The notes beneath the pieces were generated by a model, which saw only the letters and a program-made list of their open reading frames with translations, was not told the DNA's origin and searched no databases. This document shows positions 34,085-46,389 of a DNA stretch of 64,000 bases, one piece after another (the first letter of the stretch is position 1; the number at the start of each line of letters is the position of its first letter). The stretch spans positions 12,648,001 through 12,712,000 of the forward strand of contig NC_052141.2 in assembly GCF_016086655.4 (NCBI RefSeq), given 5' to 3'. The position numbers and the translations under genes are program-made. The DNA comes from Lepeophtheirus salmonis (lineage: Eukaryota > Arthropoda > Copepoda > Siphonostomatoida > Caligidae).

Positions 34085-36170
34085 TCCAAGGAGAAGGGGG
34101 GGGGGGACTTATGGTATCATTGTTTGAAATACTGATGTGATTATCAGCTGCCTTCTTTGTTATGATTTTTGAGGGTATAACGAAAGTATTTATTTGCAAA
34201 ATGTTTAATGAAGATAAAGTAAATATAATTGATTTAGACGTTTTTATCCATTACAGTAGATTTTATAATGTCACACTCCATGAAATTGTAATTCATTATG
34301 AACCACATTCTCAAAATAATAACTAATGAAAAGGCAAAGTAGAGTATTTAAAAATCTATTAGAAGTTCCAAGTTTAAAAAAGAAGGCTTAAATTAAATAT
34401 AATCTACATACTAAAAAAATAAACCATCATACAATGTTATATATACAAAATTTAACAATTAGAATCAGATAACTAATAATAACAATAAATTATAAATACA
34501 GAATATTGAAATAATAGATTAATCCAAATAATATTTTCTTGTTCTGACATGAATTCAGTTAAATATGGCATAACTTTAAGTTGCTAAACACAAGCCAAAC
34601 GTGGAGCTTAATGAAAAAGATAATCACCCCTTTTTCTTCATGTGGAAGTTGCTATATACAATTGTGCATAGGATAGATATATATCTACCGATGAATTCAA
34701 AATAATTATTAATAATAAAGTAAATGTCAAAAACACAAAATTAGACAATAAATATACTAATAAAAAAATGTTAAAATTAAATCCATCTCTTCTTCTAATC
34801 TTAGTACGAACAGCTTTTAGAATCCTACTTTCATTTATTTCATGTTTATCTATAAAAAGAAAAGTTAATCCATGCAGTCCAATTTTAAACCATAATTACT
34901 TATCTTAGATATAAAAATTAGACTCCTTCATAACTGATAAGACAATTTAGGGAACCATTCTTGACTCAATTAGTTTTTGAAATCGTAAAGATTTAGAGCA
35001 AAAGCTTAATTTAATGATGGGTTCTTGGGAAGGGACGGGTTTACCTGTAGAATGATTAGCAATGGATAAGGGTGTATTAAATGCAATAAGCATCTTTGTG
35101 AGATCAGAGTTGAAGTCTGACTTGCTGGACTCATCATTAACTTGATTTTATAGATGAATATCTATGCTCTTGGTATGAGATGAGGATAATGAGTGGCGTT
35201 TAATTCTAGACGGGAGACTAAAGGCACATTTATATCAACAAATCCGACAAGCCATCTGTTTCTCGTCCGGTAAGTATTTCCAAATTCCTGGGTCTCTATT
35301 TTCAGAAATCCAGACAGAGGGCGACGTTATTTTAGGCATTTTATTCTGTTCTCTATCGACCATCAGCATCTAATATTATATTAATATTGAATAATAAAGA
35401 TGGGAATGATAACGTTCTTGATTGAAGAAGATGTATGTTATTTAATCAATGATGCCATAAGTATTTCTTCTCTTCTCCTCGCACGCTTTTCTATTCTTAC
35501 CAAAATTATCATCCTGATAGTTTTGTTACAGTACAGTTTGAATAGAGTAAGTATTCATTTTTTTTTAAATCTAATCATAAAATATGATTCTATTTTAGCC
35601 AGAATTATCAAGAATTATGATGCACAACTCATTAAATGGCAAAAACAAGTGCTTAAATAGTCACAACAACGGGAGTAGTAGCTTTGGATGATTCGCAACT
35701 AGTTTGTCGGAGACTAGTTTCTTCACTTAAAGACTTGGGTATGATCATTAGGTTTTCCAATATTACATAGTCAATAAATATTACTTTTTTATCACTTAAG
35801 GATTAGCTATGGTTGATTAGCCCCAAGAAATGGTGTTCAGAAAACTCATAAAAGGCAAAACAACTTCTTAAATGGTCACAACAACGGGGGGAGTTACATT
35901 AGGTGTAGCATTGTAATTTGCAATTGTCCATATCCTTCATGAAAAAAGTATGTTGCTACACAAGCATAAATAACTGGGGAGATTTTTTGATGCCCTTAAT
36001 AAGGAGTAATATCAAAATAAATAATTTCGTTATTCCCTCAAAAATCATAATAAAGCAGGCAGCTGACGACATCAGTATTTTAAACAGTGATACCATAAGC
36101 CCCCCCTTCTCCTTGCATGCGTTTTTCTCTAGAGAATTATCAACTTTACATATAGGTAAACATTGTAGTA
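34085..36170. repeat. Several partial copies of the GGAGAAGG-type dispersed repeat
   Basis: 34088-34180 (+) has AAGGAGAAGG, a G10-type run, ATGGTATCATTG and ATCAGCTGCC. 35470-35520 and 36100-36160 (minus) have CTTCTCCTCGCACGC and CCTTCTCCTTGCATGC. The pair at 35630-35900 also share AAATGGxxxAAACAA..TTAAATxGTCACAACAACGGG, a local duplication about 225 bp apart. No gene seen. Confidence 0.5.
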
Positions 36171-36179
36171 TTAGAGAAG

Positions 36180-38010
36180 AAGAATATAAAATAATGTTTG
36201 ATTTGACAGACGTCCTTCTTCGGCTCTGATGGTTTAATCTATTAATTCAGTTGTGCTTGTGATTTTTTCAAAGTTTTTACATTAGTAAATTCTGTGCTTT
36301 AATGTCTTCCATAATGGAAACTTAAAGGGTCTAAGGAATGGAACTTTGTTTTGAGGTTAGTTTCAACTGTTTGTAACTGAAAAACAGACAAATAATTATG
36401 GATCTAAGAGAAATAGGAGGAAAATAGTGATTTTGGAAAAAGTTGATGCATTGAATGAAGTATCTAATGCAGAAATAAGTAAATGACAGGTACTTACTCT
36501 CGGTCGATGATGAAACAGGTAGACGTATAAATACACCTATAATAGGGAATGAAGACAACAATTGGAAGATATTGCATTAGATTCGAATGAAAATAGGAAA
36601 TCGAATAAGAAAAAGAAGCCTCTAATCGATGTAGAACACACGTACAAGGTCAGGATCATTTACAAAAAGATACTAGTCTTTCACCACCGAAAGAGAATAT
36701 CCCAAGAAAGTACAGAGTAATTAATATTTACAATAATGAATACCTATATTCAAAATAACTTCACTAAACACAAGAGTCTGAAGAAACAAAAAGACCAGAC
36801 ATGCTTTAATTAAAAAACTTATAAAGATTAATCCTAACATAATTTTCTGTGTCAGGAGAGCTCGCATACGGAAAATTTGTATAGTATAAGGCTCGCCCGG
36901 TGGACGACTCGCCTTCTTTTATTTAATATAAATCATAATCTCACTTATGTAATGACTAATGTGTTCGAACCAGACACAAAGTAAGTAATATTAATAAATA
37001 TATGATTATAGAGAAAGAAACAAACACGACTTTAATTCGAATTGAACAAATGCTACTCATTTAATTATTATTAGCCTTTAGACATGATGCTTTTTTTATA
37101 TTGGAAAAGACTCATGGGGGACGAACAAGCATAACATCCGATTAGGCAAGAGCAGTGATTTCCTCTTCGTCATGAGCCAGGATCTATAAGTGGAAGAGGT
37201 GGTTGGATGTGGTGAGGCAAATAACTGACAGGATTCGAAGAGTCGCTCAAAGGTTGGATCGTAGGAGAGCACGAGGAAATGATAAATCTAAGGCAAGAGA
37301 AATGTACAGCTCAGTACGTTTAGAGTAACCTAGAATTGAATTAATTATCTAGAACAGGGAATGCATACCTTCAATGGATCTCAAGCCAAGTTATGAGACC
37401 TTAACAAGTGTATTTTCATAATTTGACACAATGACAGTTGAATATGTAAACTCAATTATAATAGTAACTTCTCTGATATTTATAAAACAATATGTATAAT
37501 AAAACTTTATGCATTCATTCATTCCAATTCAGAATGAGAATCCGGCTCCCACTTTATTAATGTGAAATGAAAGTCGAACATTAAGAATAGAACTTGTTTT
37601 AATTTTTCCAAGAATTTTCAAAAAAAAAAATTCATTAAATCGTCCAGAATCCTTTTCTGATCACAAGATCATTCAAGTGACATTTTGATTAACTCCTTCA
37701 ATTCAGTACATAGTATAAAGGTGGGTTATAGAGCAAGAAGACATTATAAAAGCCCCAGAACACAGACTACACAGACACTTTGACCCATTTTAACCAACCA
37801 ATTAGTTGGCTTGTCGTCTTATAAAAAAAATTACTGCTCATATGTTTAGAATGGCAAAAAGGAGATAATCGATACGCTTCGAAAAAAGGGCTAAAGAGAG
37901 AATAAGGTTTTGCATTTCATAATTATTATAATTTTTTTTTTTTTTGCAACTGATACTCCTTACTTGTATAGAATATCTGATATTGTAGAGGAAGAGATGG
38001 AGAGAAAGTA
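36180..38010. other. No gene seen; AT-rich DNA
   Basis: 36560-36710 (+) gives a basic frame (SNENRKSNKKKKPLIDVEHT) and 37140-37330 is less AT-rich, but neither has a recognisable domain. They may be old transposon sequence. Confidence 0.35.
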
Positions 38011-38019
38011 AAGTAAAGA

Positions 38020-38890
38020 GTAGGTTTGTTAAATATTCGAAGAAGAATCCTGCGTTTCAAAAACGTAAATTCGATTTCTAATGTTAAGGAGATCGTTTTG
38101 GAAGATAAGGTCTTAAATAAAACTAAGGATATTTTTGACTATTTCTATTCTTCATTTCAGAATATTATTGGAGGCCAACTAAACAATTTTCCTAGAAAAC
38201 TGAAACATATCACATGATTCCTGTTTTCACATCACAAAATTTTTTTGTGTTACGTAAAAATAGTTTTAAAAGTAATAAAGTACCGGGACCTGATGGATTT
38301 GGTGATAATTTTTTTACATCCTCTCTAATGTTTTTTGTTCCGTTTCAAGATATAGTACTCTTGACTTGGTCATTGGAGGCCAATATTTGTTTTGAACGAA
38401 AAATATAAAATCCTAAAATGGGTAATCTCAAAAAAAAATATAATATCCAGACAAGAGTTGAATTGTATTGTTCTGAAATAGTTCCTCTAGTTTTATATAA
38501 GGCGCATTTTCTCTGCCTTTTTTAGCTGAATAGGCAATTAATGAAGACAATTCGTAGTTTGAGACCCTTTCTTATTCAAAGTACCTCCCTTTTCTCAAAA
38601 GGCCAAAAAAAATATAAAAGGGGGGGGGGCTAACTCCACTATCTTTTATAAGACCCAAGATATACCAAAAGATTTTTATTCACATAAAGAAAATTCCCTC
38701 TTCGAAGGGAGAGTTGCCGTATCAGGTACTTCCCTATACATACTTCTGATGAGGGGTACTATTTTATCAAACGGATCAGCCGAGAAAATCTTATTTTCAT
38801 GGGGTATTGATCCTCATGTTTTGAGGTATGGAACGCCAACGTGTAATTCGAACACTATCATAGATACAATTTATCAAAACGTAGCATAGA
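38020..38890 (+). pseudogene. LINE reverse-transcriptase fragment
   Basis: Plus-strand frames give VLEDKVLNKTKDIFDYFYSS, then after a stop NSFKSNKVPGPDGFGDNFFT (38250-38310), the 'PGPDG' reverse-transcriptase block. A further open tract at 38690-38886 reads FEGRVAVSGTSLYILLMRGT and is protein-like, possibly the tail of the same element. Frames are broken throughout. Confidence 0.55.
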
Positions 38891-38899
38891 AACATTTAT

Positions 38900-40600
38900 T
38901 CAAATATTTCAGAGGATACGAGCTTTCAAGAAAATCTGTCTTTTTGTACTTTTAATGGTGGATTGTTTTTTATACTTTATTCTTATTTGCTTCTGTTTTG
39001 GTTTTTGTTATATGCTTGTAATTCTGTATGTTAAAGGATATGATTTAGTTGTTTTTGATATTAATATGTTTACAATGATTAGGTGTGTCTTTTAGAGGAA
39101 TAATTAATTAAAAACTAATTATTAACTATATACTAAAATGTTTGTTTATTTGAACTTTTTACGTGATCCTTCTCCTTAATTAATTTCTTATATAATTTGT
39201 ACAAATAGATTAAAAATATCAATACATAAAATAAAAATACATATAAACATTATAGTAGTAAATATAATTACTTCATCTGACCCAGAAATCTTCCTTGAAA
39301 TCTATTATGATAATGCATATTTCCTTCTTTAGGAACTACTGGAGCCTGAATTTAAGAACATTGAGTATAAGTGAATAATTTCTACTGAGTGCGTTGTCCA
39401 TTGAGCAGCCTCATTCCATTTTTTCAAGGTTAAAGTAATACGAAGTCATACCATAACGTGTGTATGACTAATATGATTGGTTGTCCAAATCTGGCTGTCT
39501 TGTCCAGCAATCGGTACGATACATCAAATTGAAAATATTAGCAAGCCCGATTACCTTTAGAAAATACTGTCTCAACAGTAGATGAGGACAGCCGTGTCTG
39601 TATAACACAAGGTAACATTTCTGCTTGATTATATCTAACGGCAATTCTGCCGAATATTCAATTTACTTTTAATAAAAATTATAAAATTGATAGAATAATT
39701 GATTACCCCCACATGCAAATCAAATAACATGTAGTGCTAATGGGTCTTGGTTCCTAAACAGCGTATCTTGTGGCAAGTTCAAGTGTGCCGTACAATTTGT
39801 GATAACTACACATTATTGACAATATCTTATAAAATCCAAATAGTTGGTTTAATTGAAATAGGTGTGCAAAGTGCATCTGTGAAGATATTTTTATTTGTCT
39901 TTCGGTGTGCCTTCGGTGTTTAGGGGACATTTAATTACAAGGTTTGGTGCTCTATTATCCAGTTAAGCCTGATTATAATTAGTTTGTTATAAAAGAAAGG
40001 GGTGTCGAGTTTATGACCTTTTAATTGTGTTACATTTTGAGAGCTAATGTCAGTATACAATATAAGAAAATTGTATTTCAGTTGGAAAAGTTCGTTTACA
40101 AAAAAAAAAAAAAAAAAGTGTATCTTCCAACAAAGTGTACACGAATGAAGCAGCTGGCAGTGTCTCTGAGGGAACGGATGACAGAGTCTTCTTAGAGTGG
40201 TCAGCCATGCAAACTCGTCAATTAATGACTGCAGAGAACCACAGATACAGCATAGATAAAAGATTCTATTTTATCTTGAGGCATAGCACCAAATGTTTTT
40301 TCTCGCAATCTTTAAAATCATTCTTTAACTCTCAAATTTTTTGATGTTATTTTATAAAAAGTAGAAATGGAAAAAGTTTTACAAACTCATCAAAATGAGC
40401 AAAATTTTGAAACTCTTCTAAAATGGAACACGTGCTCCTGTTCTCACTCTTTCTACAAAAAAAAAAAAAAAAATGAGTGCACTCACTAATACTTTGACCA
40501 AGTTTGTTCGTAGGAGACACTTTGCAGTGCTGGTTGTAAATGCAGTTAAGTTATCAGCTGTTAAAAATTTCATATGATATTCCCCTGCTCTCCCTACCTG
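38900..40600. other. No gene seen; contains one MITE-unit copy and two long A runs
   Basis: 39435-39545 carries the unit seen twice in the 18040-18330 element. A runs lie at about 40100-40117 and 40457-40473. The 69-codon frame at 40135 is unrecognised. Confidence 0.4.
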
Positions 40601-40609
40601 GCATTACTC

Positions 40610-40770
40610 AAAGTTATTAGGCGTTAACCAACAGACAAACTTTGCTCTATGAATATAGAAAATAATTACCCAAGAAATCCTCTCCCTTTTTCATGAGGAC
40701 ACTCACACGTAGTTACTTCAAACTTAGATGTTCTTTAGTAGGGATTCCACAGAGTGCTCCATCCATCTCT
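40610..40770 (-). repeat. Dispersed repeat copy (CAGACAAACTTTGCT / TCATGAGGACACTCACACGTA)
   Basis: ACAGACAAACTTTGCTCTATGAATATAG (40633) and TCATGAGGACACTCACACGTAGTTACTT (40695) are the reverse counterparts of 53860-54005, where the words occur as GTAGTTACGCGCGAGTGTGC..TCATGAAAA and ..TTTTGTCTGT. Related sequence is at 17690-17930. Confidence 0.55.
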
Positions 40771-40779
40771 TTTATGAAT

Positions 40780-41490
40780 GCCATGAAAGATTAGGAATGA
40801 ACATGGAATGGAGCTCAAACTAAAAGATTGGTTGGTGGCTATGCCACCGACACACCGGGTTCACTTAACAGCAGACGCAGTTATTGCTAAAGCTATGTGT
40901 AAATTATATTTCAGCCAAACAATGGATTCGATTAATAAGATGCTCAGGCTGGAACATTTTTTTAAATGACAGTAGAGGATGCTTCTGCCGTTATAGGCTA
41001 TATAGTTTATTTACTAAATGTTGGATTATAAAACTTGATCATCTTTTATATTTTATTTCCAAAAAAATATTTTTAAGTTATAGAATTATTTTCATGATTT
41101 TAATTGACTAAATATATCAGTTTTATATTCAGCTATCAGTTATCTTTTATATTATTAGAGAAAAAAATGCCTTTTATCCTATTTACTCCAAGAAATACTT
41201 TTATATGGAGAAAAAAATAATTTACGACATTTGAAGAAATTACAATAATTTATCAACTTTGTTTCTCTAATATTACGAATAAATACTCTATAATTACAGA
41301 ATATATGTTTTTTGCTAGATGAATAATGTAAAAAGTTATTGTACACCAGAGCTACCACATCGTTTCAGCTCACAAAAATATATACCAGACAGAAAATATT
41401 ATAACTCAAAAGCAGTACAGAAAAGTTTAACTAAATTCTATAATACATTTTAACGCTAAACATTCATAGTCAGTTATTTACATTAAAAAG
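40780..41490. other. No gene seen; AT-rich DNA
   Basis: No domain-bearing frame found between the repeat copy and the gypsy element. Confidence 0.4.
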
Positions 41491-41810
41491 TCAAAAAAAT
41501 ATTATGTAGGATGCACGGTTTCTTCTTCACTCTCATTTATATTTTGTGGAACAGTTGAGGATGTACTCAGAGTGATAGTATATAGTACAACATTACCCAT
41601 CTCTGTGATGGCTACCGTATTTATTGGTATAATAGTTGGGTGATGTGTACGTGGGATATTTTAAATTTAAATAAGCATCGAGCGAGTGTAGGTAAATGTT
41701 AGAGTTCTTTTTGTTTAAACCAATAATATGTCTCAAAGAAGGACTCTAATAAAATTAGTTGAAGTAAGGTAACTGACCTGTGTAGACTTCTTCATTGGTG
41801 ACCCTAACAT

Positions 41811-42345
41811 TTGAACACAATGCCAATCACTAGGTCAAAGAAACTTCCTTCAGAGCTCTCTACCATATGGGAGGCAAATGCTTCAAATCCTCCAATACGT
41901 CCCCTCCCAGATGTACCGGCGTTAGTACGATCTCGAATCACAGAGGTATGTCTTCCTCAGTTCGATGAAGAGGATTTGGAAATCTGGTTCACTTGAGTAG
42001 ATTCAATCTTCAGGACAAATGGGATTGTAAAAGACAAAGAGAAGGCAAATATAATGATACCAACGCTACCCTACTATATCCTCAGAAACTTTCCACCAGA
42101 AGATTTTGGGGGTTCTTAAGAGGAAATCCATTAAGAAGTACATCACTTCCCCCCCAAGAACGGATTCGGACCTGGATCTTCCAAAGGACGAATCTCTTTC
42201 CCGGAGTAAGGTAATGACAAAGGTCCGCCGACTACTCGATCCAGCATTCGTACCTGACTCGTGGGATTCCTTATGCAGGGAGATTGTGATACGATCCATC
42301 CTGGACTCACACAGACCCATGACCCGGGCCCAGACAAAACATTAA
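41811..42345 (+). pseudogene. Gypsy Gag-like region
   Basis: Opens MPITRSKKLPSELS and continues through ITEVCLPQFDEEDLEIWFT to a TGA, after which the same frame goes on as VDSIFRTNGIVKDKEKANIM and LPYYILRNFPPEDFGGS up to a TAA. The in-frame stops inside an otherwise protein-like frame show a recently decayed capsid-type domain. A second frame carries the downstream part (SPPRTDSDLDLPKDES). Confidence 0.7.
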
Positions 42346-42639
42346 GTCTGAAGAATTTGTGAAGGCTTGTGGTAGCTTAAAGGAATAAGCTACGGGTGGG
42401 AAATCATATTTTAATTTTCCTTACTCGAGCCCAGGTGAAATATTTGAAGCGTCTATTGTAAGAAGAAAAAGAGATGTGAATTGGAAAGAGAAGAAAAAGC
42501 AAACTTCGATTTGCTATAAGCACATGACTGACGGTGATGCGCCAAAGACGGGCTCCGGACCCCATGTCCCTTCTTTTCTCTCATCTCAAAAAAGTAAGTA
42601 GTAAGTATTGAACCAAGACAAGCATCCAATTTAGGCGAT

Positions 42640-42790
42640 CGACACAAAAAACAAAATTAAGCTCCTGATCGATTCAGGAGCTCAGGTTCTGTTTTACCCA
42701 AAAAATTAGCACTTAAAGGCTTTAGAAAGACTAAGCTACCGTCCTTGGTCGTCTTCCAAGGACAAAGAGTTGTTTCTTTCGGGTTGTCGT
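42640..42790 (+). pseudogene. Gypsy aspartic protease remnant
   Basis: IDTKNKIKLLIDSGAQVLFY with the DSGA catalytic motif at 42662-42682. The frame stops soon after, near 42708. Confidence 0.65.
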
Positions 42791-43049
42791 CCCTAGATCT
42801 CGCCCTTGACGGGTAGAACTACTCTTGGGTTTTTATCTCCAAAATACCGGCGTGCCTTCACCTCAATCAAATCACATTTGAGGACGAGTTCATTGAGTAG
42901 TTCCCTTTGCTCTTCTCTTTCTGGGATTCTCACACACCTGTTGGGCACTCTTTGAAACACTCGATAGTTACTTCTGGACCACACTGTCTTGCTAGAGCTC
43001 GGTGACTTAGTGGACACAAATTGGTTTTTCTGAAGAAAGAAGTGGGCGA

Positions 43050-43960
43050 GCTCCTGAAGCTTGGAGTTCTGCAAAGTCATCACACTCCTTCTCATCGGTG
43101 GTGCACTTCGTACAGAAGCCAAGTCGAGGATTCTGCATCTTTGGGGACTTCCGTGGCCTGAATCGTATGTCATAGCTGGATCAATATCCCCTTCCCAATA
43201 TGAGGGACATTTCTCGAGGCCTGGGAGGATCCAAAGTATTCAGTAAGTTGGATTTATGCAAAGCATGCCATCAGATGTCTGTATAGGATCCAGACGCTCA
43301 CAAGACGGCAATCATTACTCGAATTGGCGTCTTCGAGATACTGCCATGTTTTTTGGGCTCAAAAATGTAGCACAGTCTGTCCATGGATTCATTATTCAGA
43401 CATGTGCCGGAAGTTTTTGTTTATTTAGACGATAACCTTATCGCGTCCAGGTCCAGAGAGGAACATCGAGGATTACTCTTTGAAGTGTTGTCGAAGCTCC
43501 AAGAAGCAGGTTTCTATCTCTCGGGAGATAAATGTAAATGGTTAGTACACTCTTTGGATTACCTGGGCCACCACATCTCAGCAGAGGGAATTAAACCTCT
43601 TTCAAGAGTATTCGAGTATTAGCTCCTCCCAAGTCTCGTAAAGAACTTCAGGCCTTTTTGGGGATAGTTCAACATTATGCAAGGTTCATACTGGGCTTCT
43701 CTAACTACACAGGAACTATGCATCCCGTATTGCAAAACCATAACAAGTTCGAATGGGAAGAAAATCTGCAGGAAGCCTTTCAAAAAATTAAAAAGACTCT
43801 TTCTGATCGTACTTTCTTGAGCTTTGGCACTGACAACAGACGCATCGTTGATTGGGATGGGAGCTTCCTAATAGCAATGTATAGAAATAGAATAGGGACC
43901 ATAGGCTTTTTGGTCCAAATCGTGGACTCCTGCTCAACAAAAGTACTTGGCATTTGATAA
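43050..43960 (+). pseudogene. Gypsy reverse transcriptase / RNase H remnant
   Basis: 43383-43622 encodes VPEVFVYLDDNLIASRSREE with the catalytic YLDD (43419-43433), then LSKLQEAGFYLSGDKCKWLV and LDYLGHHISAEGI, all typical of Ty3/gypsy polymerases. 43658-43957 supplies the connection region (LGIVQHYARFILGFSNYTGT and FEWEENLQEAFQKIK) and the start of RNase H. Two or more frame shifts separate these pieces. The N-terminal fingers before 43380 are badly broken. Confidence 0.8.
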
Positions 43961-44128
43961 AGGGCTGCTCGTAATCAAGGAGGCCCTGGCACATTTCCGC
44001 TGATCGCTGGAAGGATTTGAATGTACATTATTTTCCGTCCACAAGGCCTTGAGTTCCGCATTGGAATCGAGGAACCCCTCGTGGACGGCAAGACAGTTTA
44101 GATGTTTTTCCTTTATATTTGATTTTCA

Positions 44129-44825
44129 TTGTCAGATAGACACAAATCGGGAAAACAGAACGTCGTGGCTGACACCTTGTCGAGACTTATAGCTCCAGTC
44201 GGATCTGAAATGTTTCCCCTCCTTGAAGATCTGTTACAGGACCAGTTTTCAAACGATCCATATAGTCTAGATTTTAAAGCAAGATCTTTTGTTACTAGGA
44301 AGTTTGGAAGTGATGTTTTGGTCGGTTTTGGGACAGATATAAATTTTTAGAACATAGCATCGTCAAACAAGTTGTGTAAAAAAATATTTTACTAAACTAA
44401 CAACAGTCTTTCACACCCAGGCTTAAAGTTACTTTGTGTGAGGTCCCCAAATCATTTGATTGAACTAATTTGAGAGAAAAAGTCAAAATTCAGAAGTGTT
44501 TATCTTGTCAGAAGAACAAAGCCGTAACTCACATAAGGCCTCTGGTCCTACTCCATTTTCTACAGATCTTCCATATTTTGTACACTTCAAATAGATATTG
44601 TTGGTCCCTAACCTCCAACAAATGGTTACATGTATTTTTTAACAGTTTTAGTTAGGGTCACAAGATGGACTGAAGTCATTCCTATATGTGATACTGAGAC
44701 CATTGTAGCGTCTTCCTTTTCGGCGTGCGAATTTCTGTTCACTCTGACAGGGGAGCTCAATTTACTTGAGGACTTTGAAAGAGACTGGGAGAAGTCCTCG
44801 TATCAAACAACAGGGAATATATTGA
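44129..44825 (+). pseudogene. Gypsy RNase H end and integrase remnants
   Basis: 44129-44200 reads SDRHKSGKQNVVADTLSRL, the end of the RNase H region. 44490-44530 reads CLSCQKNKAVTH, the second half of the integrase zinc finger. 44640-44700 reads VLVRVTRWTEVIPICDTET, from the integrase core. Frames are broken and the catalytic triad is incomplete. Confidence 0.65.
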
Positions 44826-46380
44826 GTTGATGTCATTATTATTTGATATTAGCTCGCATTTTTCTATATTAATTTTTAGGGCTGACAAAATATCGAACTT
44901 TGACAGAAGCCTATATATTTCAATGGTGAGTGCTATCGTTAAAACTGTTCCATCTGTTATGATTGCTGATGTATCATCTACATAAGCATAAATTGATTCC
45001 CAGACACTAATCCCTGTTTTTGTTTATGTTTTTCAATACTTCGTTATCCCTCATTTGTAACAATAAGAGTAACTATAAAAAGAATTGCTGCTATGGGATC
45101 TCCTTGTTTGCATCCATGTTCTACGTGGAAAGATATTAATATGTGTCCTGACTTGTATTGGAATTTACAAGGATTGTAACAACAGCTCTTATCATGAATT
45201 CACCAAATCATTTGCCTTTCAGTGTTCTTATAATGTGAGTATGCGAGACACAGCCAAAAGCATTTTGAAAGTCAATGGTCAATATAGTACCATTGACAAA
45301 ATTATCGATAACAGTTTGCAAGTTTGCAACAATGTCTTTCATTCTCTGACCAGCTACAAATCCTCTCTGGGAATTATGTGCTGTATCTTTCCAATATTAC
45401 ATCTGAAAATACTTTGTACAAAGTGTTTTGAAGTGTGATTGGCCTCAAATTCTTAATGAATTTAATATCTTTTCCTTTTTTGGTTATTGTAATAAGTAGA
45501 CCATCGTTATTACATGATGGAAAGGAACCCATCATCCGTATCCACTCAAATAGCTCCTTTAGAATCGATGCAAGTTCATCAGCATTAAGTTGATAAAACC
45601 AAAAGCCTGATAAGCCAGGAGATTTACCTTTTTCCCCACACCTTCTTATTGCATCTACAATTTCTTCCTCTGAGAAGTGTTTCACATTTTCCTGAAGAGA
45701 CTATGGTATGCATTCTGGAGGTTCAACACGAATATAATTGGCAAAGCTGGCATTATTCAGTATACACTTTTGCACTTAATAGCTAACACACAGTCTCGGT
45801 ATCTGCATCCTTCTTGGTAATTTTTAACCACATCATCAGAGTCAAATTCACCCGTCTCATATCTGGAACTGTGTTTATGATGAGGGAACTTTATCCCCGG
45901 ATAACATCCTTTTCTAAATTGTTGTATCGCTCTTTTCTTAACTTTCGACTTTGTATCACGATAATTAACATTCAAGAGACCACTAATCAATTGCTTGTTC
46001 CTATAATCTCATCCTAGCTTGATAAGATTTATGAGGTTTGCTTTTTTTTTCCCCGCATTCCTACAAGTATATTTTATAGGAAATTTTTTCCATATGAAAT
46101 CAACATTTAAATTCATGGACTCCGATGCAGATTTTATCATTTTCTCTCTCCTTGCAGCAATCCTAGCAATTAACATCTTTTTCATATGTCCGCTTGTGTC
46201 CGGCAGACGTGTGCAATGAAGTTCCTCCATCCCATTTTATATATATTTTGTCAAAGTACCCAAATTTGTACGAAAGAAAAATGAAGTAAAAAAAATAAGA
46301 AGGCATCAAACTTTGATAAAGTAACTTTACGGAGTGGATTATACGAATACACCACATTGTCAGACCACTAACCATTAGTA
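44826..46380 (-). mobile_element. Decayed LINE (non-LTR retrotransposon) reverse transcriptase
   Basis: On the minus strand from about 46230: a basic linker (KKMLIARIAARREKMIK), then KHFSEEEIVDAIRRCGEKGK with the 'GKSPGLSGF' block (45605-45640) and NLRPITLQNTLYKVFSDVIL, then in another frame SQRGFVAGQRMKDIVANLQT and ILTIDFQNAFGCVSHTHIIR, and finally the catalytic AYVDDTSAI (YVDD at 44973-44984) followed by a thumb-like ALKINIEKCELIS. The order is right for a LINE polymerase, with stops between pieces. It directly abuts the gypsy remnant. Confidence 0.8.
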
Positions 46381-46389
46381 TTAATCAAA

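Larger units (their letters stand above)
41500..44825 (+). mobile_element. Decayed Ty3/gypsy LTR retrotransposon
   Basis: In order on the plus strand: a probable 5' LTR remnant ending near 41794 (with AATAAAA at 41747), a primer-binding-like TTGGTGACCCTAACA (41795-41809), Gag-like coding, an aspartic protease motif, reverse transcriptase with YLDD, RNase H remnants, an integrase zinc-finger remnant and integrase core scraps. Stops and frame shifts occur in every part. The 3' LTR is not found: the element stops at about 44825, where an oppositely oriented LINE begins. Confidence 0.8.

Noticed and set aside
42793..43173. 126-codon minus-strand frame
   Set aside because: Antisense to gypsy polymerase remnants.
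45085..45438. 117-codon plus-strand frame
   Set aside because: Antisense to the LINE reverse transcriptase.
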